A stretch of DNA of 64,000 bases from Arachidicoccus sp. (GCA_028283605.1 JAPWKH010000008.1:212653-276652), one strand, 5' to 3'. Counted from the first letter of the stretch, positions 45,721 to 55,592 are shown. The notes: generated from the sequence alone by a model not told the origin. Translations and numbers: made by a program.

Positions 45721-45754
45721 TTTAAATATGTGGTTCTAACTTGCCCGATCAGTT

Positions 45755-46411
45755 TTATGCTTTTAATAAATTTTCTATTGCCTCTTTAGGATTTGCTGCT
45801 CTGAATACCGAACTGCCCGCTACTAATACATTTGCGCCCGCATCGAATATTTCTTTTGCATTTTGTTGCGTTACGCCGCCGTCTATTTCAATCAATACAT
45901 TCAGCTTATTTTCATCAATTATTTTGCGGAGCTGTTTTATTTTGGTAAGCGTGTGCGGAATAAAACTTTGTCCGCCAAAACCCGGGTTTACACTCATCAG
46001 GTTTACATAATCTATATCCGCAATAATATCCTGTAATGAATCTATGGGTGTATGCGGATTTACTGCAACGCCGGCTTGCATTCCCAAAGAATGAATTACC
46101 TGAATGCTGCGATGTAAATTTGGCGAAGCCTCAATATGTAATGAAATACGGTCTGCGCCTGCAATGCGAAATGCTTCGATGTATTTTTCCGGTTCTACGA
46201 TCATCAGGTGAACATCACACACTTTATTTGTTGCTTTGCGAATGTGCTCAATCACTGGTATTCCAAAGCTGATATTCGGAACAAAACGGCCGTCCATTAC
46301 ATCAAGATGCAGCCATTCGGCAGCACTGTTATTTACCAGTTCTACTTCTTGCTGCAAATGCAGAAAATCGGATGCAAGGAAAGAAGGCGCTATTATTCTT
46401 TTATTGTTCAT
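45755..46411 (-). CDS. rpe: Ribulose-phosphate 3-epimerase
   Basis: A 218-residue TIM-barrel enzyme converting ribulose 5-phosphate and xylulose 5-phosphate. Motifs: IIAPSFLASDFLHL, EWLHLDVMDGRFVPNISFG, VHLMIVEPEKYI, LMSVNPGFGGQSFIP, IEIDGGVTQQNA and GSSVFRAANP. It connects xylulose 5-phosphate from the xylose genes to the pentose phosphate pathway. Its start overlaps the TPR gene stop by 4 bases (ATGA). Confidence 0.96.
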   Translation of the reverse strand: MNNKRIIAPSFLASDFLHLQQEVELVNNSAAEWLHLDVMDGRFVPNISFGIPVIEHIRKATNKVCDVHLMIVEPEKYIEAFRIAGADRISLHIEASPNLHRSIQVIHSLGMQAGVAVNPHTPIDSLQDIIADIDYVNLMSVNPGFGGQSFIPHTLTKIKQLRKIIDENKLNVLIEIDGGVTQQNAKEIFDAGANVLVAGSSVFRAANPKEAIENLLKA

Positions 46412-47187
46412 TTTAATAATTTTAATTTTTCTGAAATTTTCGGCTGATAAGGCTGTATAGCAAGGCTTTGATTAAAATATATTGCAGCGCTGTCCCGCCG
46501 GTTGTATTGTGTGTATATATTTGCCGTTTCGTTCAGCAGAGCAATATTTTTCGGTTCGATTAATAAAGCTTCTTTCATAAGTTGCAATGCTTCATTTGTA
46601 TTATTCTTATGTTGAAGAATATTCGCTTTCAATAAATAAGGCTTTACGAAATCATGGTTATGCAATATACTTTTTCCGGCCGATGAATCGGCTTTCTGCA
46701 AATCGTTTTTATTATAAAAATACAATGCTGAAATATAATCTGCATAAGCATTCGACTGATCGTTGAACCGTTTTGCAATCAATAAGCATGAGTCATTTTT
46801 TTCATTTGCAAGCATCTCCGAAAGGCTCATCAGCGCTTCATTTCCGGGATATATGCTAATTGCTTTGTAAAGATAATATTTTGCTTCGGCGATGTTGCCG
46901 CTGTCTTGAAATATATTTGCTTTCGTTGCCCACAATCCATACTTTGTACTGTCGTTTTGCAACAGTGTGTCCAGTTGCAGCAGCGCGCTTTTATAATCGC
47001 CGATGCTATCCGATTTGTTGGCAATAATCACTCGCAGGCCGGCACTGTCAGGATATAAAAGCAGAGAAGAAACCAGACTTTTTACTTCTTTTTGTTTCTC
47101 TAACAATAAACTATTCGTTTCTTGATTTTTGCATTTTACAAAAAGAAAAGCGGCTATACAAATGATAGAAAAATAAACACGTTTCAT
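46408..47187 (-). CDS. TPR-repeat lipoprotein
   Basis: I place the start at 47,187 because MKRVYFSIICIAAFLFVKC is a lipoprotein signal; an upstream in-frame ATG at 47,235 adds an unlikely leader. After a short linker, at least five tetratricopeptide-like repeats run to the end (GDYKSALLQLDTLLQND, GNIAEAKYYLYKAISIYPGN, NDLQKADSSAGKSILHNHD, NNTNEALQLMKEALLIEPKN, NRRDSAAIYFNQSLAIQPYQ). It probably acts as a scaffold at the membrane; no partner is known. Coupled to rpe by a stop/start overlap. Confidence 0.85.
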   Translation of the reverse strand: MKRVYFSIICIAAFLFVKCKNQETNSLLLEKQKEVKSLVSSLLLYPDSAGLRVIIANKSDSIGDYKSALLQLDTLLQNDSTKYGLWATKANIFQDSGNIAEAKYYLYKAISIYPGNEALMSLSEMLANEKNDSCLLIAKRFNDQSNAYADYISALYFYNKNDLQKADSSAGKSILHNHDFVKPYLLKANILQHKNNTNEALQLMKEALLIEPKNIALLNETANIYTQYNRRDSAAIYFNQSLAIQPYQPKISEKLKLLK

Positions 47188-47269
47188 ATAACAAATGTAA
47201 GCGCATTCATGAACAATCGAAAACACATTTGACACAAAATATAATTGTAATTTTACAAAAACCGTTTAT

Positions 47270-47857
47270 ATGAACTTCCAGTTGAGCCATTTGTTTACCA
47301 TTACTTTTACGCTCTTTGCAGTCATCGATGCTGTAGGCTCCATTCCTTTATTTATATCAATAAAAGAGAAAAGCGGCGGAAGTTTTGATGCGAAAAAAAT
47401 ATCGCTTATTTCCGGTATTATTATGATTGCTTTTTTATTTATAGGCCAGCAGTTTTTGGATCTGATGGGTTTGGATGTTCATTCATTTGCGTTGGCAGGC
47501 GCTATCGTTTTATTTCTTTTAGCGCTGGAAATGATTTTGGGGCATGAAATATTTAAGGGAGACAACAACAACCCGAAGCTCGGTATCATTGTTCCCGTAG
47601 CATTTCCGCTTATTGCCGGCAGCGCCACGCTTACAACTATTATTTCTTTGAAAGCCATTTATTCACAACTTGAAATTATCGCCGGGATATTGATAAATCT
47701 TATCATCATCTACATTGTTATTTCCTCTCTTAAATGGTTTGAAAAATTATTAGGCCCCGGCGGTATTCTCGCCGTGCGAAAATTCTTCGGTGTAATATTA
47801 CTTGCCATCGCTGTAAAAATATTTAGTTCCAACATAGGATTTTTTGGCGATCACTGA
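47270..47857 (+). CDS. MarC family membrane protein
   Basis: A 195-residue protein with about six transmembrane segments matching the MarC/UPF0056 family: LFTITFTLFAVIDAVGSIPLF at the N-terminus, LDLMGLDVHSFALAGAIVLF, PVAFPLIAGSATLTTIISLK and GVILLAIAVKIFSSNI. The family was once linked to multiple antibiotic resistance, but its transport role is not established. It stands alone, divergent from the TPR gene. Confidence 0.88.
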   Translation: MNFQLSHLFTITFTLFAVIDAVGSIPLFISIKEKSGGSFDAKKISLISGIIMIAFLFIGQQFLDLMGLDVHSFALAGAIVLFLLALEMILGHEIFKGDNNNPKLGIIVPVAFPLIAGSATLTTIISLKAIYSQLEIIAGILINLIIIYIVISSLKWFEKLLGPGGILAVRKFFGVILLAIAVKIFSSNIGFFGDH

Positions 47858-47947
47858 AGAATTAATAACCGCTATTCTATTTATTAATTATAGGCTTGCA
47901 GTGGTTGATTATATTATTTATAAGTAATTTAAAAAAAGATTAAATTT

Positions 47948-49555
47948 ATGATACACCATAGCTTATTACTTATAATATCATTATTCTTTTTCATGGCAAT
48001 GTTATTTTTACTTAGCCAGAAAATTAGAATCTCTTATCCAATTTTTTTAGTTATAGGAGGTTTGTGTATTTCATTTGTTCCACAAGTGCCTAATATTACC
48101 GTAAATCCCGATATTGTATTTCTTATATTTTTACCTCCTTTATTATTTGATGCGGCTTGGAATACGTCTTGGAATAGCTTCTGGAAATGGAAGCGTTCTA
48201 TTTTTTTATTAGGATTTGGATTGGTATTGTTTACTTCTGTAGGAATTGCCTATTTCTCTGCGCATATAATAGCCGGATTTACATTATCACTTGGATTTTT
48301 GTTAGGAGGTATAATTTCTCCTCCTGATGCTGTGGCTGCAGCATCTGTATTAAAAGGTATTAAAATACCCAAAAGAGGTGTTACTATTTTAGAAGGTGAA
48401 AGTTTGGTGAATGATGCGGCATCTCTAACCATATTTACTTTTGCTATGGCGACTATTAAGACTGGAAATTTTATTCCTAAGGATGCTATTATCGACTTTT
48501 TTGTATTATCAGTGATGGGAGTTTTTGTTGGCCTTGTTATTGCACATATACTTTATTTTGTTTTAAAAAGTTGGGCTAAATCTTCAAGTATCACTACGCC
48601 TATAACGTTAATTGCACCTTATCTTATGTATGTAGTTGCGGAAGAATTGCATTGGTCCGGCGTACTTGCTGTAGTTAGCGGAGGATTGTTTTTATCATTT
48701 AGATCAAAAGATTTTTTAAATTATCATACCAGGCTTCAGACAAAAGAAGTTTGGGAAACTGTAGATTTTTTATTGAATGGATTTGTGTTTATTTTAATTG
48801 GATTAGAACTGCCTGTTATCATAAATGGTTTAGAGGGGGAATATAATATAGAAGAAGCTATTCGTTATGCTTGTTACATTGCCATTATCGTAATTGTGTT
48901 GAGAATTTTATTAGTATATTTAATGGAATTTGTTCCACGTTTTTTAAGTGAAAATATAAGAAAGAGAGAGAAAAGTCCAGGTTGGAAACTTCCTATTATA
49001 ATTGGATGGTCCGGTATGAGAGGTGTGGTTTCACTTGCTTCCGCATTGTCCATTCCCATAGTTCTTGAAACAGGTATAGCATTCCCTCATAGAAATCTAA
49101 TCTTATTCATCACATTTGTTGTTATTCTTGTTACACTTGTTTTTCAGGGACTCACTTTACCTGTAATTATTAAATTATTAAAGGTAGAAGAGATTGACGA
49201 TTATATTCCTGAAGAAGAACAAATAGAAGACATTAGATACCGTATAGCACAAAATTCTGTAGCTTATTTAGATAAAAATTATAGTGATGAAATGCAAAAA
49301 AATGAAACAATAGCACGAATCAAAGAACAATTACTAAGAAGTATCTCAGCAACTGATCGAGCAAGAAAGGAAATTGCTGGAAAAGAGGAAGTAGGCTCTT
49401 CTAGAAAATTATTTAAAAAAGTGATGATGAATCTTATTGAACAAAGGCGAGCGTTCCTGCATAAAATTGCTAATGAAAAAAAGTATGATGACTTTATTAT
49501 AAGGGACATGGAAGATAACTTGGATTTAGAAGAAGCACGCTTGAATAAGCAATAA
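47948..49555 (+). CDS. CPA1-family Na+/H+ antiporter
   Basis: A 535-residue protein: 12-13 transmembrane segments (to residue ~410) and a charged cytoplasmic tail of ~120 residues. The core motifs of monovalent cation:proton antiporters are seen: VFLIFLPPLLFDAAWNTSW, GGIISPPDAVAAASVLKGIK, ILEGESLVNDAASLTIF (with the ND pair), and GWSGMRGVVSLASALSIP. It exchanges Na+ or K+ for protons to regulate pH and salt. The gene is 90 bases after marC. Confidence 0.93.
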   Translation: MIHHSLLLIISLFFFMAMLFLLSQKIRISYPIFLVIGGLCISFVPQVPNITVNPDIVFLIFLPPLLFDAAWNTSWNSFWKWKRSIFLLGFGLVLFTSVGIAYFSAHIIAGFTLSLGFLLGGIISPPDAVAAASVLKGIKIPKRGVTILEGESLVNDAASLTIFTFAMATIKTGNFIPKDAIIDFFVLSVMGVFVGLVIAHILYFVLKSWAKSSSITTPITLIAPYLMYVVAEELHWSGVLAVVSGGLFLSFRSKDFLNYHTRLQTKEVWETVDFLLNGFVFILIGLELPVIINGLEGEYNIEEAIRYACYIAIIVIVLRILLVYLMEFVPRFLSENIRKREKSPGWKLPIIIGWSGMRGVVSLASALSIPIVLETGIAFPHRNLILFITFVVILVTLVFQGLTLPVIIKLLKVEEIDDYIPEEEQIEDIRYRIAQNSVAYLDKNYSDEMQKNETIARIKEQLLRSISATDRARKEIAGKEEVGSSRKLFKKVMMNLIEQRRAFLHKIANEKKYDDFIIRDMEDNLDLEEARLNKQ

Positions 49556-49607
49556 AAATAATAAAGAATGATTGTGAAAAATTTTCAAGCATTATTAATT
49601 TTTTTTT

Positions 49608-50213
49608 ATGAGAATACACAGAAATATTTATTATTTAATTCTATTAATTATCCTTTTCAGCTCAACTTCTGCAATTGGACAATGGAAAAAAAAAGATGTG
49701 GAATGGTCACCAGAAGGATTGACTTATAAAAATTACAAATTGATTCACGACTCCAAAAAAAATGCCGATGCAAAAATCGGCGCAGTTACCGGAAGCAAAC
49801 CGGCTATGGATGCAAGTGTTGTAAATATTGATGAGAAAAGGTTTTTACGCATTACGCTCAGCAATCATTTTGATTATGATAAGTCGTGGATGCTCAAAAG
49901 TGAAATAAACAACAGCGCATTGTTGAAACATGAGCAAGGACATTTCGACATTAATGAAATATATACGAGAAAGACTTTTCAGCAGTTTAAGAATTTTAGA
50001 TTCACAGAAAATTTTAAGCAGGAAATTTATTCCATCATGCAGGCCGAAAACAATGAGCTGATCCAAATGCAGCAGCTATATGAGAAAGAAACTGTGTACG
50101 GAACCAATGCGGAAGGACAAGCAAAATGGAATACAATAATTGCAGACGATTTAGTTTCCGTTCCTTCTTATAAAGGACAAGTTATTGAACAGCAAATTCC
50201 TGAAAAAGAATAA
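49608..50213 (+). CDS. DUF922-like protein with HEXXH motif
   Basis: A 201-residue exported protein (signal ending SAIGQ). It carries a clear HEQGHFDINE segment (~residue 105), an HEXXH-type zinc site characteristic of the DUF922 family, whose members are suspected proteases. The remaining sequence is mostly helical with charged residues. A real protease activity has not been shown for the family. It lies 5 bases from the converging M1 peptidase stop. Confidence 0.65.
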   Translation: MRIHRNIYYLILLIILFSSTSAIGQWKKKDVEWSPEGLTYKNYKLIHDSKKNADAKIGAVTGSKPAMDASVVNIDEKRFLRITLSNHFDYDKSWMLKSEINNSALLKHEQGHFDINEIYTRKTFQQFKNFRFTENFKQEIYSIMQAENNELIQMQQLYEKETVYGTNAEGQAKWNTIIADDLVSVPSYKGQVIEQQIPEKE

Positions 50214-50218
50214 TTTTT

Positions 50219-51949
50219 TTAGTTCCTTACCTGTTTGCACGTTAAATAATATTGTGCTTCAATTTCTATCGGATTCAGCAAATCAGCTTCGGCTGCGGTT
50301 TTCACAGGTTTTGACTGCCATTGTGTGGTTGGTAAAAATTTAAATGAAGTATTGCCATTATGCAAAACTATCGGCATATTAAATCCTTCCACGCAATTCG
50401 AATATCTGTAATGGATTGTTTTATTATCATCGGAAAAATAAATTTCCAGTTCAGGAATTTGTGTTGTAGTTAAATACTGCTGAAAGACTTTATCGAAATT
50501 AATTTTTGTATATTGATTGATATAATCTTCTATTTGTTTGGAAGTAATCGTTTGGTGATAAAATGTCTTATTTAATCCGTGTAATAAGCCCCTGAATGTA
50601 CTATCATCATTAATTGAATGACGGATATTATTAATCATGTTTGCGCCTTTGTAATACATATCGCCGCTGCCTTCATCGTTCACACCGTAATGACCGATGA
50701 TGGGTTTATCGTTTTCAATATTTTGGCGAATGCCATAGACATAATCCTGCGCTTCTTTTTTACCCCAGTAATATTCGGTAAACAAAGATTCGCAATAATT
50801 AGTAAAACTTTCATGGATCCACATATCGGCAATATCTTTCGAAGTGATGCTGTTGGCAAACCATTCATGTCCGCTTTCGTGTACCACAATAAAATCAAAT
50901 TTCAATCCGATTCCTGTATGTGATAAATCTCTTCCCAGATAGCCGTTTAAAAAATGATTGCCGTAAGCCACATCGCTTTGATGTTCCATGCCCAGATGCG
51001 GCGCTTCAACTAATTTATATCCATCCTCATAAAACGGATAAGGCCCGTACCAATATTCAAATGCTTTCAGCATTTTAAAAACATCAGGTTTGCAATGTGT
51101 TTTCATCTTATCCATATCATAATCCAGCGCCCACAAACTCACCGGCAGTGCGCCTTTCAGCCCATCATAAGTTGTGTCATAAAAAACATATTTACCTACG
51201 TAGGGAACAATGTCGTAATTATTAATTGGATTTTTTACCGCCCATGTATAGCTTGTTAGATGATTTGATAAATTTTGTTTATTTGTCAATTTTCCATTTG
51301 CAACGGCAACCAAAGTATCGGGAACAATCGTTGTAATGCTCGCGCCGCTGTCAGGCTCATCTCCCTGATAATCTTTGCAAGGATACCAAACCGATGCGCC
51401 CAAACCTTGGCATGCAACCGTCATCCACGGGCGGCCAAGAGAATCTTTTGTAAATATCCAGCCACCGTCCCATGGCGCGTTCTTTGCTATACGCGGATTG
51501 CCATGGTAATAGATTGTGATTTCCTTTTTCCAATCTTTATTGTCATAATATTTTCTCGGCGCTCCGGTTCCAGCAGGATATTGTAAATGCGAATTAATCA
51601 AATAAACATTTGAATCAATTTTCTCAACAGATACTCGAATATTATCAAGAATAACGCTATCAATTTGCATTGGACTTTGCAGATCAATTTGCATTGTTCC
51701 GGAATTTTTATCATCAATCACTTTGTAAGTGATCGCGGTTTTTCCAACTATAGACTTTGTTTCATAATCTGGCTGCACGGTTATATCATAGCACAACACA
51801 TCCCACCAAACTCGGTTTGCACCGTTTGTTCCGCGCAAAGTATCGGCGTGGGTAAAGATTCTTTTTTCTGTTGATAACAGATGATGCTGTGCATTCAACT
51901 TTATGCTGTACAACGTGCAAATAATTATAACTGCAAATAATTTTTTCAT
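50219..51949 (-). CDS. M1 family metallopeptidase
   Basis: A 576-residue secreted M1 aminopeptidase-like enzyme with signal peptide (IKLNAQ). The N-terminal ~220 residues form the beta-saddle, and the thermolysin-like domain has the exopeptidase-type GMEHQS motif, and zinc motif HESGHEWFANSI followed by the glutamate in MWIHESFTNYCE. The usual C-terminal helical domain is short, so the protein is smaller than typical ~850-residue members. It removes N-terminal amino acids from peptides, likely in the periplasm. Confidence 0.93.
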   Translation of the reverse strand: MKKLFAVIIICTLYSIKLNAQHHLLSTEKRIFTHADTLRGTNGANRVWWDVLCYDITVQPDYETKSIVGKTAITYKVIDDKNSGTMQIDLQSPMQIDSVILDNIRVSVEKIDSNVYLINSHLQYPAGTGAPRKYYDNKDWKKEITIYYHGNPRIAKNAPWDGGWIFTKDSLGRPWMTVACQGLGASVWYPCKDYQGDEPDSGASITTIVPDTLVAVANGKLTNKQNLSNHLTSYTWAVKNPINNYDIVPYVGKYVFYDTTYDGLKGALPVSLWALDYDMDKMKTHCKPDVFKMLKAFEYWYGPYPFYEDGYKLVEAPHLGMEHQSDVAYGNHFLNGYLGRDLSHTGIGLKFDFIVVHESGHEWFANSITSKDIADMWIHESFTNYCESLFTEYYWGKKEAQDYVYGIRQNIENDKPIIGHYGVNDEGSGDMYYKGANMINNIRHSINDDSTFRGLLHGLNKTFYHQTITSKQIEDYINQYTKINFDKVFQQYLTTTQIPELEIYFSDDNKTIHYRYSNCVEGFNMPIVLHNGNTSFKFLPTTQWQSKPVKTAAEADLLNPIEIEAQYYLTCKQVRN

Positions 51950-52033
51950 ATCGATGATGAATATTTTCTATTTTTAAAAATACAATAATTCTTTTTAGTG
52001 TTTTTGATGATTGATACATGGAACACACATATA

Positions 52034-52083
52034 TGTCATTTCCGACAGTCGGGAATCTTTTGAAACAATCTCGGCATGACGAT
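52034..52083. repeat. Possible REP-like dispersed repeat
   Basis: The stretch TGTCATTTCCGACAGTCGGGA (start 52,034) and the later TCTCGGCATGACGAT form an imperfect inverted repeat with an internal TCCGACAGTCGGG palindrome. GTCATTCC...GGCATGAC elements of this type are common in intergenic DNA of Bacteroidota. It lies between the M1 peptidase and the solute-binding protein gene. Confidence 0.5.
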
Positions 52084-52130
52084 TATGTTTTTCAATTAAT
52101 TCAGTCTTCATATTTTTTTAAAAATTTATA

Positions 52131-53095
52131 ATGAATCTTTTCATAAAAAATATTACAATCATTTCCACAATCATATTTTTTGTTGCATGTAAAAACGAAA
52201 CAAAAAACAAGGAACAAATATTTTATTATAATGAAAGCCGCGGCATTCTTACGCTCGACCCTGCATTTGCAAAAAGTCAATCCGTGATGTGGCCGATTCA
52301 TCAAATATACAATCGCCTGATTGAATTGGACAGTAATTTAAACTTAACTCCGTCTTTGGCAAAAAAATGGAATGTGAGCGCTGATTTTTTAACCTATACT
52401 TTCCATTTGCGCAGCGATGTTTTTTTTCAGGACAATGAAGTTTTTAAAAACGGTAAAGGCCGCAGCCTCACAGCTCAGGATGTTGCTTATAGTTTGAACA
52501 GGCTTATCGATCCATCTACGGCGAGCAGCGGCGCGTGGCTGTTTAATAACCGTATTGCAAAAAATGGTTTTATCGCTTTGGATGATTCTACATTTCAATT
52601 AAAACTGATTCGTCCTTTTCATCCCATATTGAATATTTTAACAACAGAATATTGCAGCATTGTTCCGCAAGAATTGTGGAAAAATACGGCAAAGATTTCG
52701 GCCGGCACCCTTGCGGCAGCGGTGCTTTTGGATTTAAATTTTGGGAAGACGGTCAAGCATTGGTTTTACAGAAAAACAAACATTACTGGGAGAAAGATGC
52801 AGCAGGAAAATCGTTGCCTTATCTGGATGCAATAGACATAAGTTTCAACAGCAACAAAGCGATGGAATTTTTGCAATTTCGTCAAAAGCGTTTGGCTTTT
52901 ATAAATGATATAGAACCTTCTTTTAAAGATGAAGTGATTACAAAAGCCGGGGCGTTGCGCAAGGAATGGGCGGGCAAAATTATTTTACAAAAACATCCAT
53001 ACCTCAATACACAGTATCTCGGTATTTTGATGAATGAAAAAAATCCTTTGGTAAAAAATTCTCCTTTAAAAATAAAAGCTGTTCGGCAAGCAATC
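52131..53095 (+). pseudogene. ABC transporter solute-binding lipoprotein (SBP family 5), frameshifted and truncated
   Basis: The lipoprotein signal ends IIFFVAC, then the family 5 pattern follows: LTLDPAFAKSQSVMW, LAKKWNVSADFLTYTFHLR, LTAQDVAYSLNRLIDP. The frame breaks near 52,673: adding one base after VPQE restores VEKYGKDFGRHPCGSGAF, LQKNKHYWEKD and LNTQYLGILMN. The gene then ends at IKAVRQAI (about 53,095), where GC-rich foreign DNA begins; about half the protein is missing. It would bind oligopeptides or similar solutes outside the inner membrane. Confidence 0.85.
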
Positions 53096-53100
53096 CTGAA
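53090..53100. other. Junction 1: Bacteroidota to Caulobacter-like DNA
   Basis: Up to about 53,095 the sequence encodes the solute-binding protein (KAVRQAI); from CCTGAAACCTGG onward it encodes PETWPAGLKVPLAMMLESRF of an alphaproteobacterial histidine kinase. Base composition switches abruptly from AT-rich to GC-rich and stays so. Neither gene has its other half here. Confidence 0.9.
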
Positions 53101-55460
53101 ACCTGGCCGGCGGGCCTGAAGGTCCCTCTGGCGATGATGCTGGAGTCACGCTTCGAGATGTGGCTCGGCTGGGGCGAGGATCTCTGCTTCTTCTACAATG
53201 ACGCCTATGTCCCGACGCTGGGGACCAAGCACCCCGCCACCGTGGGCCGGCCGGTGCGCGAGGTCTGGCGCGAAATCTACGCCGACGTCGAACCCCAGAT
53301 CCGATCGGTCATGGACCAGGGACGTCCCACCTGGAACAGGGCCCGCTGCTTCTGCTGGAACGCAACGGCTATCCTGAGGAGACCTACCACACCTTCTCCT
53401 ATAGTCCGCTGCGCGACGGAACGCCGTCAAGGGCCTGATGTGCGTGGTCACCGAGGAGACCGAGCGGGTGATCAGCGAGCGTCGCCTGGAGACGGTGCGA
53501 CGGCTGGGCGAATGCCTGATCGGGGCGGTCACCCGCGACGCCGTGCTGCAAGGGATCTGCGACGCCCTGGCGACCAACACCGAAGACTTTCCCTTCGCCC
53601 TGGCCTATGTGAGCGACCCGCTGGGCGGCCTGGTGGGCTGCGCCGCGACCGAGGAAGCCCGCGACCTGCTGCAGCGGCGCTGGCCCCTGGAAGAGTCCGA
53701 GGAGCGGGCCCGGCGTCGCCCCCTGCCGCGCGCCGACTATCCGACCGGCGCCTGGACGATCCCGCCGACCGAAAGCCTGATCATTCCCATTCCAGGCCTG
53801 CGCGGCGAGCCCGCCGCCACCCTGGTGCTGGGCCTCAACCCTCACCGTCGCGGCGACGAGGGCCTGGAAGACCTGGCCACCCTGGTGGCCGATCGCGCGG
53901 CCGGCGCCTTCGCCCAGGCGCGCAACGTCGAGGACGAGCGGCGGCGATCGGACCGCATCTGGACCAATTCCCGCGACCTGATGGTGGTGGTCGACCGGCG
54001 CGGGCGTCTTCCGCTCGGTCAGCCCGGCCTGGACCCGGATCCTCGGCCATGCCGTCGAGGACGTCGTCGGCCAGCCGATGGACCGGTTCGTCATCGCCGA
54101 CGACGTGTTCGAGACCCGGCGCGCTCACGCCGACATCATGCATGGCGACGAGGTGACGGGCTTCGAGAACCGCTATCGCACCCTGGACGGCCGCGTACGC
54201 TGGATCTCGTGGAACACCGCCTCCGAGGACGGGCTGATCTATGGCTATGGCCGCGACATCACCGAGGAAAAGCAGCAGGCCGAGGCGCTGAAGCAAGCCG
54301 GCGAAGCCTTGCGCCAGGCCCAGAAGATGGAGGCGATCGGCCAGCTGACCGGCGGCGTCGCCCACGACTTCAACAACCTGCTGACCGTGATCCGCTCGTC
54401 CGCCGACCTGCTGCGCAGCCGCGACCTGCCGCCCGACCGGCGCCGGCGCTATATCGACGCCATTTCCGACACCGCCGACCGCGCCGCCAAGCTGACCAGT
54501 CAGCTTCTGGCCTTCTCGCGTCGCCAGGCCCTGAAGCCCGAACGCTTCAACGTGGCCACCAAGGTCGAAACCCTGGGCGAGATGCTGCGCTCGATCCTGG
54601 GCGGCCGCATCAGCCTGGATCTGACCACCGCGTGCGACGACTGCGTGGTCGAGGCCGACGTCAACCAGTTCGAGACCGCCCTGATCAACCTGGCCGTCAA
54701 TGCGCGCGACGCCATGGACGGCGAAGGCCTGCTGACGATCCGGATCAACGCGGCCGAGACCATTCCCGCCCTTCGCGGCCACGGGGCCAGCGCGGGCGAC
54801 TTCGTCACCGTGGCCGTGACCGACGGCGGGGCCGGCATCGTCGAAGCCGACTTGATCCGGATCTTCGAGCCCTTCTTCACCACCAAGGAAGTCGGGCGCG
54901 GCACGGGCCTGGGCCTCAGCCAGGTCTATGGCTTCGCCAAGCAGTCGGGCGGCGACGTGGCGGTGGAGAGCCGGCCCGATCGCGGCTCGACCTTCACCCT
55001 TTATCTCCCTCGATCACGCCGGGCCGCCGTCTCGCCGCCGCCGCCGCGCGCCCCGGCCCGGCTGCGGCACGAGGGCCGCGTGCTGGTCGTCGAGGACAAC
55101 GCCGCCATCGGCGAATTCGCCAGCCAGCTGCTGCAAGACCTGGGCTACCACACCGAACTGACCGCCAATGCGAACGAGGCCCTGGCCCGACTGGAGACGG
55201 CCGCGGACTTCGACCTGGTGTTCAGCGACGTGGTCATGCCCGGCATCGGCGGTGTGGAGCTGGCCCGCATGATCCAGGGCCGCTGGCCGGGCCTGCCGGT
55301 GATCCTGACCAGCGGCTACAGCCACGTGCTGGCCACCGACGCGCGACACGGGTTTCCGCTGCTGCACAAGCCGTACTCGGTGGAGGAGCTGTCGCACATC
55401 CTGCGGCAGGCGGCGGCCGGAGCGGGTGCGCCGGCTGGCGACGAGGGGCAGATCCCCTAG
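53095..55460 (+). pseudogene. Hybrid sensor histidine kinase, 5'-truncated with three frame breaks
   Basis: Joining four frame segments gives one Caulobacter-like kinase. PAS-like opening (LESRFEMWLGWGEDLCFFYN; frame breaks near 53,343 and 53,425), GAF domain (~53,500-53,930: ECLIGAVTRDAVLQGICDAL), a break near 54,000, then PAS (FRSVSPAWTRILGHAVEDVV), HisKA with phospho-histidine in [15 protein letters not shown], HATPase (NLAVNARDAMDG, GRGTGLGLSQVYGF) and a C-terminal receiver (phosphoacceptor aspartate in LVFSDVVMPG). The last segment, 54,003-55,460, is intact. The start codon and a few dozen residues lie beyond the junction. Confidence 0.82.
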
Positions 55461-55592
55461 GAGCGTCATCCCGAAATGAAGCGCTCATTGCGCTGTCCGG
55501 GACCCAGGGGACATAGGCGCTTCCGGGGGTTTCATCTGGGTCTTCGACATGCGCTCCGCCGGGGATGACACAGGGAGGTTCACCTGAGCGCC
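55461..55592. repeat. Intergenic inverted repeat between kinase and RSH gene
   Basis: A left arm starting GCGTCATCCCG at 55,464 and a right arm GGGGATGACAC ending near 55,574 are inverted matches, with GGACCCAGG-type sequence between. Similar arrays are frequent in Caulobacterales intergenic DNA. It lies between converging genes and could also act as a terminator. Confidence 0.45.

Noticed and set aside
54010..55516. Continuation of the GAF-domain frame of the kinase to 55,516
   Set aside because: After about 54,000 this frame gives only arginine/proline-rich sequence, while the other frame carries PAS, HisKA, HATPase and receiver motifs.
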